Source: CAWBBA01 sp963729795
GTDB lineage: Bacteria; Desulfobacterota; Desulfomonilia; Desulfomonilales; Desulfomonilaceae
Direction: 5' to 3'
NCBI GenBank assembly: GCA_963729795.1
Contig: CAVSPC010000016.1
Coordinates: forward strand, 372,001-436,000
Length of the DNA stretch: 64,000 bases
The notes under the pieces are model-generated. The model was not told the origin of the DNA and ran no database searches. It saw nothing but the letters and a program-made list of their open reading frames with translations. This document shows, in pieces, positions 8,613 to 16,855 of the stretch. Positions within the stretch are counted from its first letter, which is position 1. Every line of letters starts with the position of its first letter. A program made the translations under genes and the position numbers.

Positions 8613-9815
8613 ATGTCCACTATATTGTTCAATGGCCAGTTTCTGCTGATATCGGCGACTAATCTTTGCTTGTTCCTCGTTGTGGCAACGTGGAGCTTTT
8701 TGCCTGTAGTCATTGTGGAAATGGGGGGCAACAGCATTGACGTCGGTCTTGTGATAGGCTCAATCGGGGTTACTTCGCTAGGATCTTTGCCTTTGCTGGC
8801 GCCGTTAATTGACCGCTACGGACGGAAGACCTTCATCGTTGGGGGAATCCTCCTGATGGGTATTACCAACGCAGGATTCCTTCTCTTTAAGGTTTATTCT
8901 CCTCTGATGATCATTGTCCGCGTGATTCAGGGAATCGCCTTCGCAGCTTGCTTCAATGGCTGTGCAACCGCTGTCGTGGACTTGATTCCTCCCGAGCACC
9001 GTGCGCAGGGGATAGGATTCTTCGGCGTCTCCGGCTCCCTGGCCGTTGCGATCGGGCCTTACATAGGAGAAGTCTTCCTCACCAGATGGGGAAATACCGC
9101 GTATTTTCTCCTACTGGTGGGCTTTGGTTTGCTCGGATTCTTGATGGCGCTCATGGTCAAGGAGTCGAATCGCAACATCGACCGTGAACAGTTGCAAGGT
9201 TTCTTCCCAACGGCCTTTCACGACGGTCACCTACCCATGATGATCATGGCGGCGATTTTTGGTTCCGGATTCGCGGCCATGAACACGTTTATTCCACTTT
9301 TCGCAAAGAACTTGGGTCTCAAGGCCGGCCTGTTCTTTATCAGTTACGGCTGCAGCCTTATCATCGTAAGGATGGCGCTGGGACAACTTGCCGATCGCAT
9401 TAACAGAGATAAGCTTATTTTTGCGTGTTTGATCGGCTTCGGAGTAATGCTGGTCTCCACGTCCCGTATGGATTCCATGATTCAGATGGTTTTTCTCGGG
9501 GGCCTTTTTGGTGTTTTACAGGGCCTCTCCTATCCCGCCATGATGGCGAGAATGGTAGACAGGGCCGACGATAATAATCTAGGGGTTGTAGTGGCGCTAT
9601 TTACAGGTTCTTTCGGGGTAGGTTTAAACATATCGGTGCTGGGGTGGGGTGTTATTGCGGACGCCAACGGCATTTCATCTATGTTTCTAATTGGAGGTCT
9701 CATAATGTTTGCTTGCGCGGCGGTAGCTGCCTGGCCACTTGTGGCAGGCAAAGAGACCTCGTTGCCAAGGCCGATCGTTGTGGAAAGCAAGAGCGACGAG
9801 AGACCGCTTAGATGA
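8613..9815 (+). CDS. Major facilitator superfamily transporter
   Basis: 400 residues with about twelve hydrophobic segments in two six-helix halves. The loop between helices 2 and 3 reads LIDRYGRKTF, the conserved MFS signature, and a related LADRINRDKL sits in the second half near residue 260. TAVVDLIPPEHRAQGIGFFG around residue 125 is typical of the drug/sugar-efflux-like branch. It would exchange a small solute across the inner membrane; substrate and direction cannot be told. The start follows GGTAAGGA. Neighbours give no clue, and the gene stands alone ahead of the nfu-type gene. Confidence 0.88.
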   Translation: MSTILFNGQFLLISATNLCLFLVVATWSFLPVVIVEMGGNSIDVGLVIGSIGVTSLGSLPLLAPLIDRYGRKTFIVGGILLMGITNAGFLLFKVYSPLMIIVRVIQGIAFAACFNGCATAVVDLIPPEHRAQGIGFFGVSGSLAVAIGPYIGEVFLTRWGNTAYFLLLVGFGLLGFLMALMVKESNRNIDREQLQGFFPTAFHDGHLPMMIMAAIFGSGFAAMNTFIPLFAKNLGLKAGLFFISYGCSLIIVRMALGQLADRINRDKLIFACLIGFGVMLVSTSRMDSMIQMVFLGGLFGVLQGLSYPAMMARMVDRADDNNLGVVVALFTGSFGVGLNISVLGWGVIADANGISSMFLIGGLIMFACAAVAAWPLVAGKETSLPRPIVVESKSDERPLR

Positions 9816-9899
9816 TCCCTTTCCATTTTACTGCGGCGCTCGGCCGAGCGTCGTTGCTCCGACTGGAGCAGCGCCTTCGAATCTTTCAGGAGGAAAACA

Positions 9900-10121
9900 A
9901 TGAGATCGCAAATTGAAGCTGCACTGGAGAAGATACGGCCCGCGCTCCAACAGGACGGCGGGGATATCGAACTTGTCCAAGTATCGGAAGACGGGGTCGT
10001 CACGGTCAGACTTACCGGGGCCTGCGGTGGCTGTCCGATGTCGCAGATGACCCTTCAGCATGGCGTCGAACGGCTACTCAAGGAGCACGTTCCTGCCGTA
10101 AAGCGGGTGGAATCGGCTTGA
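9900..10121 (+). CDS. NifU C-terminal-domain (Nfu-type) iron-sulfur scaffold
   Basis: 73 residues, the length of a stand-alone NifU-like domain. The cluster motif CGGCPMS is at residues 42-48 and the preceding part reads IRPALQQDGGDIELV, as in the family. Such proteins hold a labile 4Fe-4S cluster shared by two subunits and pass it to target enzymes; the many Fe-S proteins in this window make a need for it plausible. AGGAGG lies just ahead of the ATG. The gap before it (9816-9899) contains two small palindromes near 9838 and 9855. The gene is convergent with the RNA cyclase gene, 17 bases apart. Confidence 0.92.
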   Translation: MRSQIEAALEKIRPALQQDGGDIELVQVSEDGVVTVRLTGACGGCPMSQMTLQHGVERLLKEHVPAVKRVESA

Positions 10122-10138
10122 ACTCCGCCGAACATCTT

Positions 10139-11179
10139 TCACCGGACATAACCGATGCCTTTCACGCGCACGACGTGCCCGTCGACCTCGGCATTCACAC
10201 CCAGCATCTTTTGCACCAACCAGAGGTTGGCTGTAACATGTTCCGTTACCCGTGGGATGCTATATTCACTCACGCCATCTGCCAGGGCTGCAAAGAGAAT
10301 CAACTGGTCAGCCAGATGGCGGTCAGTGGCTGCTCCGGAATCGAGGTCCTCAAGGAGAGAGCTGGCAACAAAATCAGCAATGGCTTCAGATTTTCGGCCA
10401 AGTTTGCCGGCTTGATCCGCACCCAATAGACAGCCGGTGTCCGTCTCCGCCCAGACGCTGAGCGCAGCCCCTCTCTGAGCGGCAGTTGAATCTTCCATCA
10501 CCTGTACGTCCGTATGATAGCCCCTCTCTTTCAGAATAGCAGTGCATCTGTCAGCCATTCTGAGGCTAACATGCTGCTCGCTCAAATTAGACGACACCGC
10601 AATTCCTCGGATCATGCGTACGGCCCCTTGTTCGACCATGCTCAGAGGCTTCAGCGGCGATCGGCTCGGATTTACTACCACCCTCAGCTTGCCGCCTCCT
10701 TTTGGAACGTATCCGGGCTTTAACATGTCCAGCGTTACATCCGCACCCATGCGTTGAAGAAGCGGCAACAGGACCTTTTGGGTATGGAAGAAGCTGGGAG
10801 CAAAATCCTGAAAGAGGCCGCCCGTGATAGTAAGTTGCGACGGTTCATGAGCAAACAGACATGATGGGATCAAAGTGAAGCCGGCCATCATCGCAGACCC
10901 GGCCGTCCCTATATCAAAATCGAAGATTCCACCCTGAAGCGTTTCTCCCGGCCGATAGATGATCTCCTGGGAACTTAATTCAGCGCCTTCCACTTGTCCT
11001 CCTGAGATTGCGCAGCACGATGTCACGGCAATCAGGTGCTGGGCCCGCAGCCCAGGTTTGGGGCGTTTGGCGCGAATACGCGTCATGTGCAAAGGTTGAC
11101 CGGTTAGGGTGGCCAAGGCTACGGCGTACCGTAGGATGCTCCCGCTTCCGGAATGCATTGAGCCGTCAATCTCGATCAT
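10139..11179 (-). CDS. rtcA: RNA 3'-terminal phosphate cyclase
   Basis: 346 residues, the normal size. RtcA turns RNA 3'-phosphate ends into 2',3'-cyclic phosphates using ATP through an enzyme-AMP intermediate. The N-terminus (DGSMHSGSGSILRYAVALA) is the variant glycine-rich start, LRAQHLIAV follows, and near the C-terminus DRHLADQLILFAALADG contains the histidine that is adenylated in characterised RtcA. The usual bacterial partners rtcB and the sigma54 activator rtcR are not in the window, so this is a solitary gene. The start is the first ATG of the frame. It faces the nfu-type gene tail to tail. Confidence 0.93.
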   Translation of the reverse strand: MIEIDGSMHSGSGSILRYAVALATLTGQPLHMTRIRAKRPKPGLRAQHLIAVTSCCAISGGQVEGAELSSQEIIYRPGETLQGGIFDFDIGTAGSAMMAGFTLIPSCLFAHEPSQLTITGGLFQDFAPSFFHTQKVLLPLLQRMGADVTLDMLKPGYVPKGGGKLRVVVNPSRSPLKPLSMVEQGAVRMIRGIAVSSNLSEQHVSLRMADRCTAILKERGYHTDVQVMEDSTAAQRGAALSVWAETDTGCLLGADQAGKLGRKSEAIADFVASSLLEDLDSGAATDRHLADQLILFAALADGVSEYSIPRVTEHVTANLWLVQKMLGVNAEVDGHVVRVKGIGYVR

Positions 11180-11323
11180 AAGCCTGCCCCCTGGAGCCGT
11201 CGCTGATTTTGAATTAGTTTAATGTAATTCGGAACGTGCAAACCGACAACGAAAAGATGTGTGGGCTCGGAACAAGCATTTGCTATAGTGCAGGATACCA
11301 TTGACAGAAGAAAGGAGGCATCA

Positions 11324-11530
11324 ATGCCCTACGTAAACATCAGGATTACAAAGGACACGACAACTGCGGAACAGAAGTCGGAACTCATTCGAGGTGTTAC
11401 ACAACTTTTGGTCGATGTGCTCGGTAAAGATCCACAAACTACCTTTGTCCTGATCGATGAAGTCGATACGGATAATTGGGGCATTGCCGGTAAAAGTGTC
11501 ACAGAGAGACGCCGGGCTTTACGCAAGTAG
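11324..11530 (+). CDS. 4-oxalocrotonate tautomerase-family enzyme
   Basis: 68 residues beginning MPYVNIRITK behind an AAAGGAGG site. Removal of the Met exposes the catalytic N-terminal proline of the tautomerase fold. The length and the repeated beta-alpha-beta pattern fit the short, hexamer-forming branch. The family catalyses keto-enol tautomerisation; here a general or unknown 2-oxo substrate is likely, since no aromatic meta-cleavage genes are near. It is followed 31 bases later by the C_GCAxxG_C_C gene on the same strand, and the two may form an operon. Confidence 0.9.
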   Translation: MPYVNIRITKDTTTAEQKSELIRGVTQLLVDVLGKDPQTTFVLIDEVDTDNWGIAGKSVTERRRALRK

Positions 11531-11561
11531 CTGCAAAGATATTCCGCGAATGAGGAGATCG

Positions 11562-12020
11562 ATGATGGACAAGGTTTCGCAACGCGCCGGAGAGGTTTTT
11601 GAATCCGGATATTATTGCGCTGAAAGTGTTCTGCTTGCTGTAGCTGAAGGCCGAGGGATCAAATCAGAAGTGATTCCCAGAATCGCAACGGGGTTCTGCG
11701 GCGGCATGTCAAGAACCTGTGGCACATGCGGAGCCGTAAGTGGAGGCGTCATGGCGATTGGTTTGTGTCTGGGGAGGACTACTCCAAACGAGTCCGTTGC
11801 GCCGGCATACGGCGCTGTGGGGAAGTTCTCGGAAAAGTTCAAAGCGCGATTTGGCTCAATCAATTGCAAGGACCTGACCGGATGCGATCTCGGTACAGAA
11901 GAAGGGCAAAACTACTTCAAAGCCAACAATCTTAAAGAACAGTGCAAGGGCTATACGGAGGAGGCCGCGCGAATCGCTATGTTGCTGATCGAAGAGGAAC
12001 TTGGCAATCCAGGCACATGA
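11562..12020 (+). CDS. C_GCAxxG_C_C family protein (putative redox-active)
   Basis: About 152 residues from the ATG at 11562 behind GAGGAG (three bases later another ATG is possible). The characteristic cysteine series is visible: YYCAES near residue 21, GFCGGMSRTCGTCGAVSGGVMA around 47-68, then NCKDLTGCDLG and QCKGYTEEAA. The family is defined by this spacing, is common in anaerobes and is thought to bind a metal cofactor or do redox chemistry; no reaction is established. The C-terminus is a short helix. Its closeness to the tautomerase gene suggests co-transcription. Confidence 0.85.
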   Translation: MMDKVSQRAGEVFESGYYCAESVLLAVAEGRGIKSEVIPRIATGFCGGMSRTCGTCGAVSGGVMAIGLCLGRTTPNESVAPAYGAVGKFSEKFKARFGSINCKDLTGCDLGTEEGQNYFKANNLKEQCKGYTEEAARIAMLLIEEELGNPGT

Positions 12021-12210
12021 CGCAATGTAGGCAAAACCCATGATAGTTCCGCGCGAAATTGAGAAAGCCTAAGCCAGTATTTCACTCCCCCCTCGCGCGA
12101 TCCCTGCCTGGCCAGGATTCCGTGGAGAGTGTCGATGGTGTGTGTCGTTTCCGGGCAAATCTCATAAATAGAGATCTGCCGGAAACAGTATCAGTCCAAC
12201 AAATCCCACG

Positions 12211-12768
12211 CTACAAGCTAGGCTGCGAAATTGTTTGCGACTCTTGGCTCATCCGGTTTCTCTCAATTCCCGGCCCAACGCCGAGGCTCTTTAAGATCGC
12301 CCTCATGTGATCGATGTGCGAGCCAAGATGTTGTTCACCAATTGTGCGTACCCACGCCGCAAGGGTGGGATACTCACCTACTGGGGTTTCCTTCAACAAT
12401 GGAACGTGGGCCTTCCGGTTGAGCTCTTCTTCGGACAAACCTTCCACGAATTCGGCAATGCTGCCGTATTCCTTTTCAAACTCTGCGAGAAGTTCGGCAA
12501 AAGTCATGCGGGCTCGAGTCTCGGAAAAGAAAGGATTCTCGGCCTCGATGTCAAGCCGAGGAACATCTTTTTCCACGAATACGGAAAAAGTCGGCATCAT
12601 TCCAGTTCCTTCGGGACCGCACAAGTGAGACACAATCTCTTTTGGTGACCAGCGATCGGCAGGTCCACGAGAAGCTGTTTCTTCGTCGATTCCTTCGCAT
12701 ACTTCTTTGAACGCAGCCACGTTTTGGTGGATGAGTTCTGACAATTGAGCTGCTTTAGATGTTGGCAT
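12211..12768 (-). CDS. DinB-like four-helix metal-binding protein
   Basis: 185 residues of the DinB/YfiT-like fold. The pattern of four amphipathic helices is clear, and candidate metal histidines are in SPKEIVSHLCGPEGTG (near residue 48) and in EQHLGSHIDHMRAIL (near 150-160). Members bind Ni or Zn and include thiol-dependent transferases such as bacillithiol or mycothiol S-transferases. The substrate cannot be inferred here. The start at 12768 has GGGAAAGGAGG upstream, a strong site. The 190 bases between it and the preceding convergent gene hold nothing recognised. Confidence 0.8.
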   Translation of the reverse strand: MPTSKAAQLSELIHQNVAAFKEVCEGIDEETASRGPADRWSPKEIVSHLCGPEGTGMMPTFSVFVEKDVPRLDIEAENPFFSETRARMTFAELLAEFEKEYGSIAEFVEGLSEEELNRKAHVPLLKETPVGEYPTLAAWVRTIGEQHLGSHIDHMRAILKSLGVGPGIERNRMSQESQTISQPSL

Positions 12769-13230
12769 TGCGCTTGCCTCCTTTCCCGTTGCGGTGAAAG
12801 CACGAAATCAATCTTGATACTTGAAATTTAGTACCGTGCCACTGCCGAGGTAATAGGTGGATTCGTTATTTACGGAGCCCAGGTCGTTTTGTACTTATTC
12901 CGGGAAATTTGCCCCTGTTCAACGAGGCCTTGGGTAGATGCGCCGCAGCCGCTTCTCGTGTCGAGACGCTCCTTGTCCCCAGGCTCTTGGCAATATGGCG
13001 ACATGAGAGGTAGATTAGCACTCAAAAAATGATTCAATTTACACCAGGTCCCTGTATCCGGGAGAAACATCGATCAGCTTGTGCTATTCTATGTTCCAAG
13101 AGGATGTGCCTATGCCCGCAGCGCAGGTCATGGAACTGTCTGCCGTAGATAGAGAGACTGAAAGAAATTCTGGCCCATCAGACGTCTGAGCGTCCTTGGG
13201 AACGATGGAGATAACAGGGAGAATTCAGAC
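12769..13230. other. Intergenic region upstream of hicBA
   Basis: 460 bases between two divergently read genes. A 32-codon frame starting at an ATG at 13090 has no ribosome-binding site and is probably spurious. A TTAGCACTC half-site at 13015 resembles half of an HrcA operator but has no partner. Promoters for hicBA and for the DinB-like gene should lie here, but none is convincing. Confidence 0.35.
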
Positions 13231-13428
13231 ATGAAATATAAAGTAGTACTTCAGCATTCAGAAGAAGGTTACAGTGTCTCGGTTCCGGGTCTTCCGGGAT
13301 GTTGGTCACAGGGAGTCACCGAGGAAGAGGCCATTGAAAATATCCGAGATGCAATTCATGATTACTTAGCCGCGGTAAACGACTTATTCCCTGATGCTGA
13401 TGTCCGTGAAATAGAAGTCGCAGTGTAG
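13231..13428 (+). CDS. hicB: HicB-family antitoxin
   Basis: 65 residues, MKYKVVLQHSEEGYSVSVPG followed by LPGCWSQGVTEEEAIENIRDAI: the short degraded RNase-H-like HicB domain. HicB binds and neutralises the HicA ribonuclease. There is no DNA-binding extension at the C-terminus, so autoregulation may depend on a separate factor or on the complex. GGGAGAA lies upstream. It sits four bases before hicA; the antitoxin-first order is a known variant arrangement. Confidence 0.92.
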   Translation: MKYKVVLQHSEEGYSVSVPGLPGCWSQGVTEEEAIENIRDAIHDYLAAVNDLFPDADVREIEVAV

Positions 13429-13432
13429 CTCT

Positions 13433-13645
13433 ATGAAGAAAATTCCCGGTGTAGACCACATGGCTGCTGTACGTGCTTTGCGGAAGGTTGGGTTTCGTGT
13501 CATACGCCAAGGAAAACACATCGTTATGTCGGATGGGTCCAGAATCCTTACAATTCCACGGCACAATCCGGTAAACTCATATACTATGGGTGGTATTGTC
13601 CGAGACGCTGGTCTCACACCTGAAGAGTTCAAGGATTTGCTATAA
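13433..13645 (+). CDS. hicA: HicA-family mRNA interferase toxin
   Basis: 70 residues with the double-stranded-RNA-binding-like HicA fold. VRALRKVGFRVIRQGKHIVM contains the expected active-site histidine, followed by the ILTIPRHNPVNSYTMGGIVRDAG part that ends the domain. HicA cleaves mRNA independent of translation and is held inactive by HicB. The length is normal and no lesion is seen, so the pair is probably functional. Confidence 0.92.
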   Translation: MKKIPGVDHMAAVRALRKVGFRVIRQGKHIVMSDGSRILTIPRHNPVNSYTMGGIVRDAGLTPEEFKDLL

Positions 13646-13704
13646 AGTAGAGATTGTTCGGGGCTTGCTTATTATTTGTCCCTGATTCCCGGTCCGGGTT
13701 TGCA

Positions 13705-14565
13705 ATGAAGGATGGTAGTGGATTCATAGGTATTTTCGACTCCGGCGTCGGTGGGCTCAGCGTGTGGCGTGAAGTAGTTTGCCAACTGCCATACGCATCG
13801 ACTCTTTATCTGGCCGATCAAGCTCACGTGCCGTACGGTTCCCGTTCATTGAAGGAGGTTCGCGACTTTGCAGAGGGGATCACACGTTTTCTGTTGGCTC
13901 AAGGCGCCAAAATCATAGTTATTGCCAGCAACACGACTTCGGCGGCCGCGTTGTATCCTCTCCGCAATCTGTTTCCCGATGTACCATTTGTGGGCATGGA
14001 ACCAGCGCTCAAACCTGCCATTGAGCGGACTCGAACTGGCGTCGTGGGCGTCATTGCCACCCCGGCCACTTTTCAAGGGGAACTCTTTGCTAATCTGGTC
14101 AGGCGATACACAAATGGCGTGTCTGTAGTATCCCAAGCTTGCCCGGGCCTCGTAGAGGCAGTCGAGATGGGGGCGCTGGATAGCCCCGAAACGGCTGCTC
14201 TTCTGGAGAGATATCTGTCACCGATGATTGAAGCCGAGGTAGACCAACTGGTGCTTGGTTGCACGCACTACCCCTTCCTCCGGCCGATTATCGAACAATG
14301 GATGGGCACCGGTGCGGAAGTCATAGATCCTGCCCCTTCCGTTGCTCGCCAGGTCGCACATATACTCATCAATGCTGGCCGGAAACCGCCTTCTGATTTG
14401 GCTTTGAGTAGAAATCGGAATTTTGAAGATCGTCACATTTTTTATACCAGCGGGGATACGGCTGCGTTTACAAGGATGATCAAGCGGTTACTGTCGCCGC
14501 TTACAGATGTCTCCCTTAACGTGCAACCGGTTGCTTGGCAAGCAGGCTTAGAGCTCATTTCCTAG
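13705..14565 (+). CDS. murI: Glutamate racemase homologue with Cys-to-Ser change
   Basis: 286 residues from the ATG at 13705; an upstream TTG at 13654 would add 17 residues of poor quality. Glutamate racemases make D-glutamate for peptidoglycan using two cysteines as acid-base pair. FDSGVGGLSV (residue 11 on) and LVLGCTHYPFLRP with Cys186 are intact. At the first catalytic position, normally A-C-N-T, the sequence reads IASNTTSAA, with Ser75 encoded by AGC. A one-base error (TGC to AGC) would explain this, but so would a real loss of one catalytic base. The rest of the protein is full length and well conserved. It lies 59 bases after hicA with no link expected. Confidence 0.85.
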   Translation: MKDGSGFIGIFDSGVGGLSVWREVVCQLPYASTLYLADQAHVPYGSRSLKEVRDFAEGITRFLLAQGAKIIVIASNTTSAAALYPLRNLFPDVPFVGMEPALKPAIERTRTGVVGVIATPATFQGELFANLVRRYTNGVSVVSQACPGLVEAVEMGALDSPETAALLERYLSPMIEAEVDQLVLGCTHYPFLRPIIEQWMGTGAEVIDPAPSVARQVAHILINAGRKPPSDLALSRNRNFEDRHIFYTSGDTAAFTRMIKRLLSPLTDVSLNVQPVAWQAGLELIS

Positions 14566-14575
14566 GTGCGGTGCG

Positions 14576-14665
14576 CATTGCAGGGTAGCGCCGGCCCCGC
14601 GGGACGCGGGGTGCCGGCGATTTCGGAGAGGCCCCGCGTCTCGCGGGGAGGCCGGCCCTACTAAG
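14576..14665. repeat. GC-rich palindromic repeat (family seen 4 times)
   Basis: Between convergent murI and pgpA. Two nested hairpins (CCCGCGGGACGCGGG and CCCCGCGTCTCGCGGGG) are flanked by GCCGGC boxes and end in GGCCGGCCCTACT. Related GCCGGC/CTACT-containing copies occur near 19360, 22790 and 46857. It may also act as a bidirectional terminator. Confidence 0.6.
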
Positions 14666-14715
14666 AGCGGGTGCCGGGAATATCTGCCTGTAGCCATACT
14701 AGAATGGATCAGGGG

Positions 14716-15216
14716 CTATATGGCGCCGAACAAACTGGGGAAGCACAAGGCTACCAGATGCAAGAAACCCGCTGCATATAGCGACGCGATAAGGTCATCC
14801 GCGAGAATGCCCCAGCCGTGAGGGAGCTGTTCCATTCTGGAGGCCGGCCAAGGCTTAATGATGTCGAAAACCCTCGTAACTATGAAGGTCCAAATGACAG
14901 TCAGAGCAAGGCTTGGAACTCTAAAGAGCAACACTGTTACGAAAAAGCCTGCAAGCTCATCCAGGACAAAATACCTTGGATCTTTTTTGGCCCAATAGCG
15001 TTCGGCCCACTTACCGAGAGGCACTGCTATAATACAGGTCACAACAAGAGCCGCTGCTATTAACGGGGTTTCAAGTTGCCTGGGTGCGAACAGTTCAATG
15101 AGAACGAAAACGACCACCGCGGCTACGCTGGCTACCGTACCCGGAGCTACCGGAGAATAACCGAGCCACAATGATGTGCAAAGGGCCTCACGAATGCGAT
15201 CTTGCCAAGTTGCCAT
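14716..15216 (-). CDS. pgpA: Phosphatidylglycerophosphatase A
   Basis: 166 residues, full length for PgpA. This inner-membrane enzyme removes the phosphate from phosphatidylglycerophosphate to give phosphatidylglycerol. Family marks are GYSPVAPGTVASVAA near residue 20, DPRYFVLDELAGFFV near 78-92 (acidic active-site residues) and WGILADDLIASLYA near 134-147. Three to four hydrophobic helices are visible. The gene is alone on this strand, convergent with murI, and the phosphatase gene starts divergently 137 bases away. Confidence 0.93.
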   Translation of the reverse strand: MATWQDRIREALCTSLWLGYSPVAPGTVASVAAVVVFVLIELFAPRQLETPLIAAALVVTCIIAVPLGKWAERYWAKKDPRYFVLDELAGFFVTVLLFRVPSLALTVIWTFIVTRVFDIIKPWPASRMEQLPHGWGILADDLIASLYAAGFLHLVALCFPSLFGAI

Positions 15217-15352
15217 AAGTTAACCGGGGTAGATTGATGTGCTATAAACTATTCTAGAAATGGACAGGACGGGTTGCGTGAAAGAAACCCTGGCTGCCCT
15301 GACTGAAATTTTTATACAAAAAAATTGGGGACGTCTACTCAATTAAGTTTTA

Positions 15353-16021
15353 GTGAGTCTAGGAGGACACCTGGAGTCCACGAACAAGAAGCTGATTCTC
15401 GCAAGACATGGTGAGACAATCTTTAATCGTGACGGATTCATCATGGGCCGAAGCGATTCGACGCTGACCCCCGAAGGTCTCACAGCAGCTAAGCTAGTGG
15501 CGGGGATTGTTGGAGACCAGGGAATCCGCACGGTTTTTTCCAGCTCTTTGGGAAGAGCTCGTTTGAGCGCGGAGATATACACGCAGGGGATGGGGCTTCC
15601 CATACACATGCGAGATGCTATGGCGGAACTTAGCTGCGGTGAGTGGGAAGGAAGACTACGTAGAGAGGTCCTGAAGGCAGAGCACCTTATCCGAGATACC
15701 TGGTTGGACAAGCCCCCCGGTGGAGAGAGCTATCTGGATGCTGAAACACGAGTTTCGCAGTTTATCCGGGAAATAACATCGGACGGGGTTCAGCATCCAA
15801 TTTTCGTGGTAGGACACGCGAGCGTGAACAGGGTATTCCTGAAACTCTGGTGCAACCTGGATCCGGAATGCGCAATCGTAATTAACTGCCCGCATGACAC
15901 TATTTATATCATTGAAAATCGGTGCAGAGTGTCTGCTCGGTCTGTCAACGGCCCTCAGACTGAGGGCTTTCTATTCCATCAGGAGCGAATCCCGAGTGAC
16001 CAGGACAGGCATTGCGGGTAA
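15353..16021 (+). CDS. Histidine phosphatase (phosphoglycerate-mutase-like)
   Basis: About 222 residues. The catalytic motif LARHGETIFN is near the N-terminus, VFSSSLGRARLSAEI near 60, and the second active-site His is in VVGHASVNRVFLKL. It belongs to the cobalamin-phosphatase/phosphoglycerate-mutase group; the substrate is unknown. The GTG at 15353 lacks a ribosome-binding site, whereas CTAGGAGGACAC within the frame sits directly ahead of a CTG at 15371; a rare CTG start, giving a protein six residues shorter, is therefore possible. The last 51 bases overlap the convergent methyltransferase gene, so one of the two stops may be off or the overlap is real. Confidence 0.82.
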   Translation: MSLGGHLESTNKKLILARHGETIFNRDGFIMGRSDSTLTPEGLTAAKLVAGIVGDQGIRTVFSSSLGRARLSAEIYTQGMGLPIHMRDAMAELSCGEWEGRLRREVLKAEHLIRDTWLDKPPGGESYLDAETRVSQFIREITSDGVQHPIFVVGHASVNRVFLKLWCNLDPECAIVINCPHDTIYIIENRCRVSARSVNGPQTEGFLFHQERIPSDQDRHCG

Positions 16022-16855
16022 TTCCCTTATGGTGAGGGGGGCAAAGGGGGCCCGTTGAACGATCCTTCTTGAGGTCTCGGCCTTTATAATGATGTTCCAC
16101 CCCAAACGGTTGTAAGGGAAAATCCTGCCCAGCTTTTTGTCTATCCAACTCAACGCGTCCAGTCTCAGAAACATCTTCTTCGAGGACGGCAATGGAGGAA
16201 GCTTGTACGGGACGATGTAGATTGATCTCCACGATACCACCCGAAAGCCCGCGGCCTCCAACTTTCTGCGCAGGCTCATTGGGGTGTAAAAACGCAAATG
16301 AGTTTCATCCCATCCGAACCATTCCTTATTTCCCTTGATTACACGATGATACGTGCCTTGAAGCAGATAATTGAGCGACAGAGAATTCTGAGTACTCAAA
16401 ACTATTCGCCCGCCCGGAACGAGAGAACCCGCAGCAGCCATAAGCAGGCTTTCATCATCCTGGACATGTTCGATCACATCTTTCATGAGGACGACGTCGA
16501 AACGGCGTCTGGAAGAAAATGACGGAAAGTTCTCGTTTTGAATGAAAGTGCACAAATGATGGACTCTTTCCTGTCGAGCAAAATGTATTGCAGTCAAAAG
16601 CGCGGCAGGCTCTGCATCTACCCCAACGATGTCCGCCGCGCCTTCAAGTGCCGCGTGAACAGTAAACATCCCTGCGCCGCAGCCATAGTCAAGAAAACGT
16701 TTTCCTTTCAAATTTCCGAGGAGTTCCCGAATGAAAGCGTTCTTGGCTCGACTGTAAGCCTTGTTCTGTTGGTCCAGGTATGCCGCGAGAGCCTTTTCAG
16801 GGTCGTGGGACCTCAGCCAGTGGCCGTCCGGGTATGTCTTCCTTTGAAGGTCCAT
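15971..16855 (-). CDS. SAM-dependent methyltransferase
   Basis: 294 residues with a class I methyltransferase core: FLDYGCGAGMFTVHAA (motif I, near residue 54), DIVGVDAEP, DVVLMKDVIEHVQDDESLL (near 120) and VPGGRIVLSTQN. It is of the UbiG/COQ5-like type common in glycan and lipid gene clusters. The C-terminal 70 residues are an added basic segment. It is directly downstream of a glycosyltransferase gene (stop and start touch at 16855/16856), so the two are one transcription unit, and methylation of a sugar in a surface polysaccharide is a fair inference. Confidence 0.85.
   Translation of the reverse strand: MDLQRKTYPDGHWLRSHDPEKALAAYLDQQNKAYSRAKNAFIRELLGNLKGKRFLDYGCGAGMFTVHAALEGAADIVGVDAEPAALLTAIHFARQERVHHLCTFIQNENFPSFSSRRRFDVVLMKDVIEHVQDDESLLMAAAGSLVPGGRIVLSTQNSLSLNYLLQGTYHRVIKGNKEWFGWDETHLRFYTPMSLRRKLEAAGFRVVSWRSIYIVPYKLPPLPSSKKMFLRLDALSWIDKKLGRIFPYNRLGWNIIIKAETSRRIVQRAPFAPLTIRELPAMPVLVTRDSLLME

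Noticed and set aside
13015..13023. CIRCE operator for HrcA
   Set aside because: TTAGCACTC occurs but the GAGTGCTAA half is absent at the required spacing, and the neighbouring genes are not chaperones.
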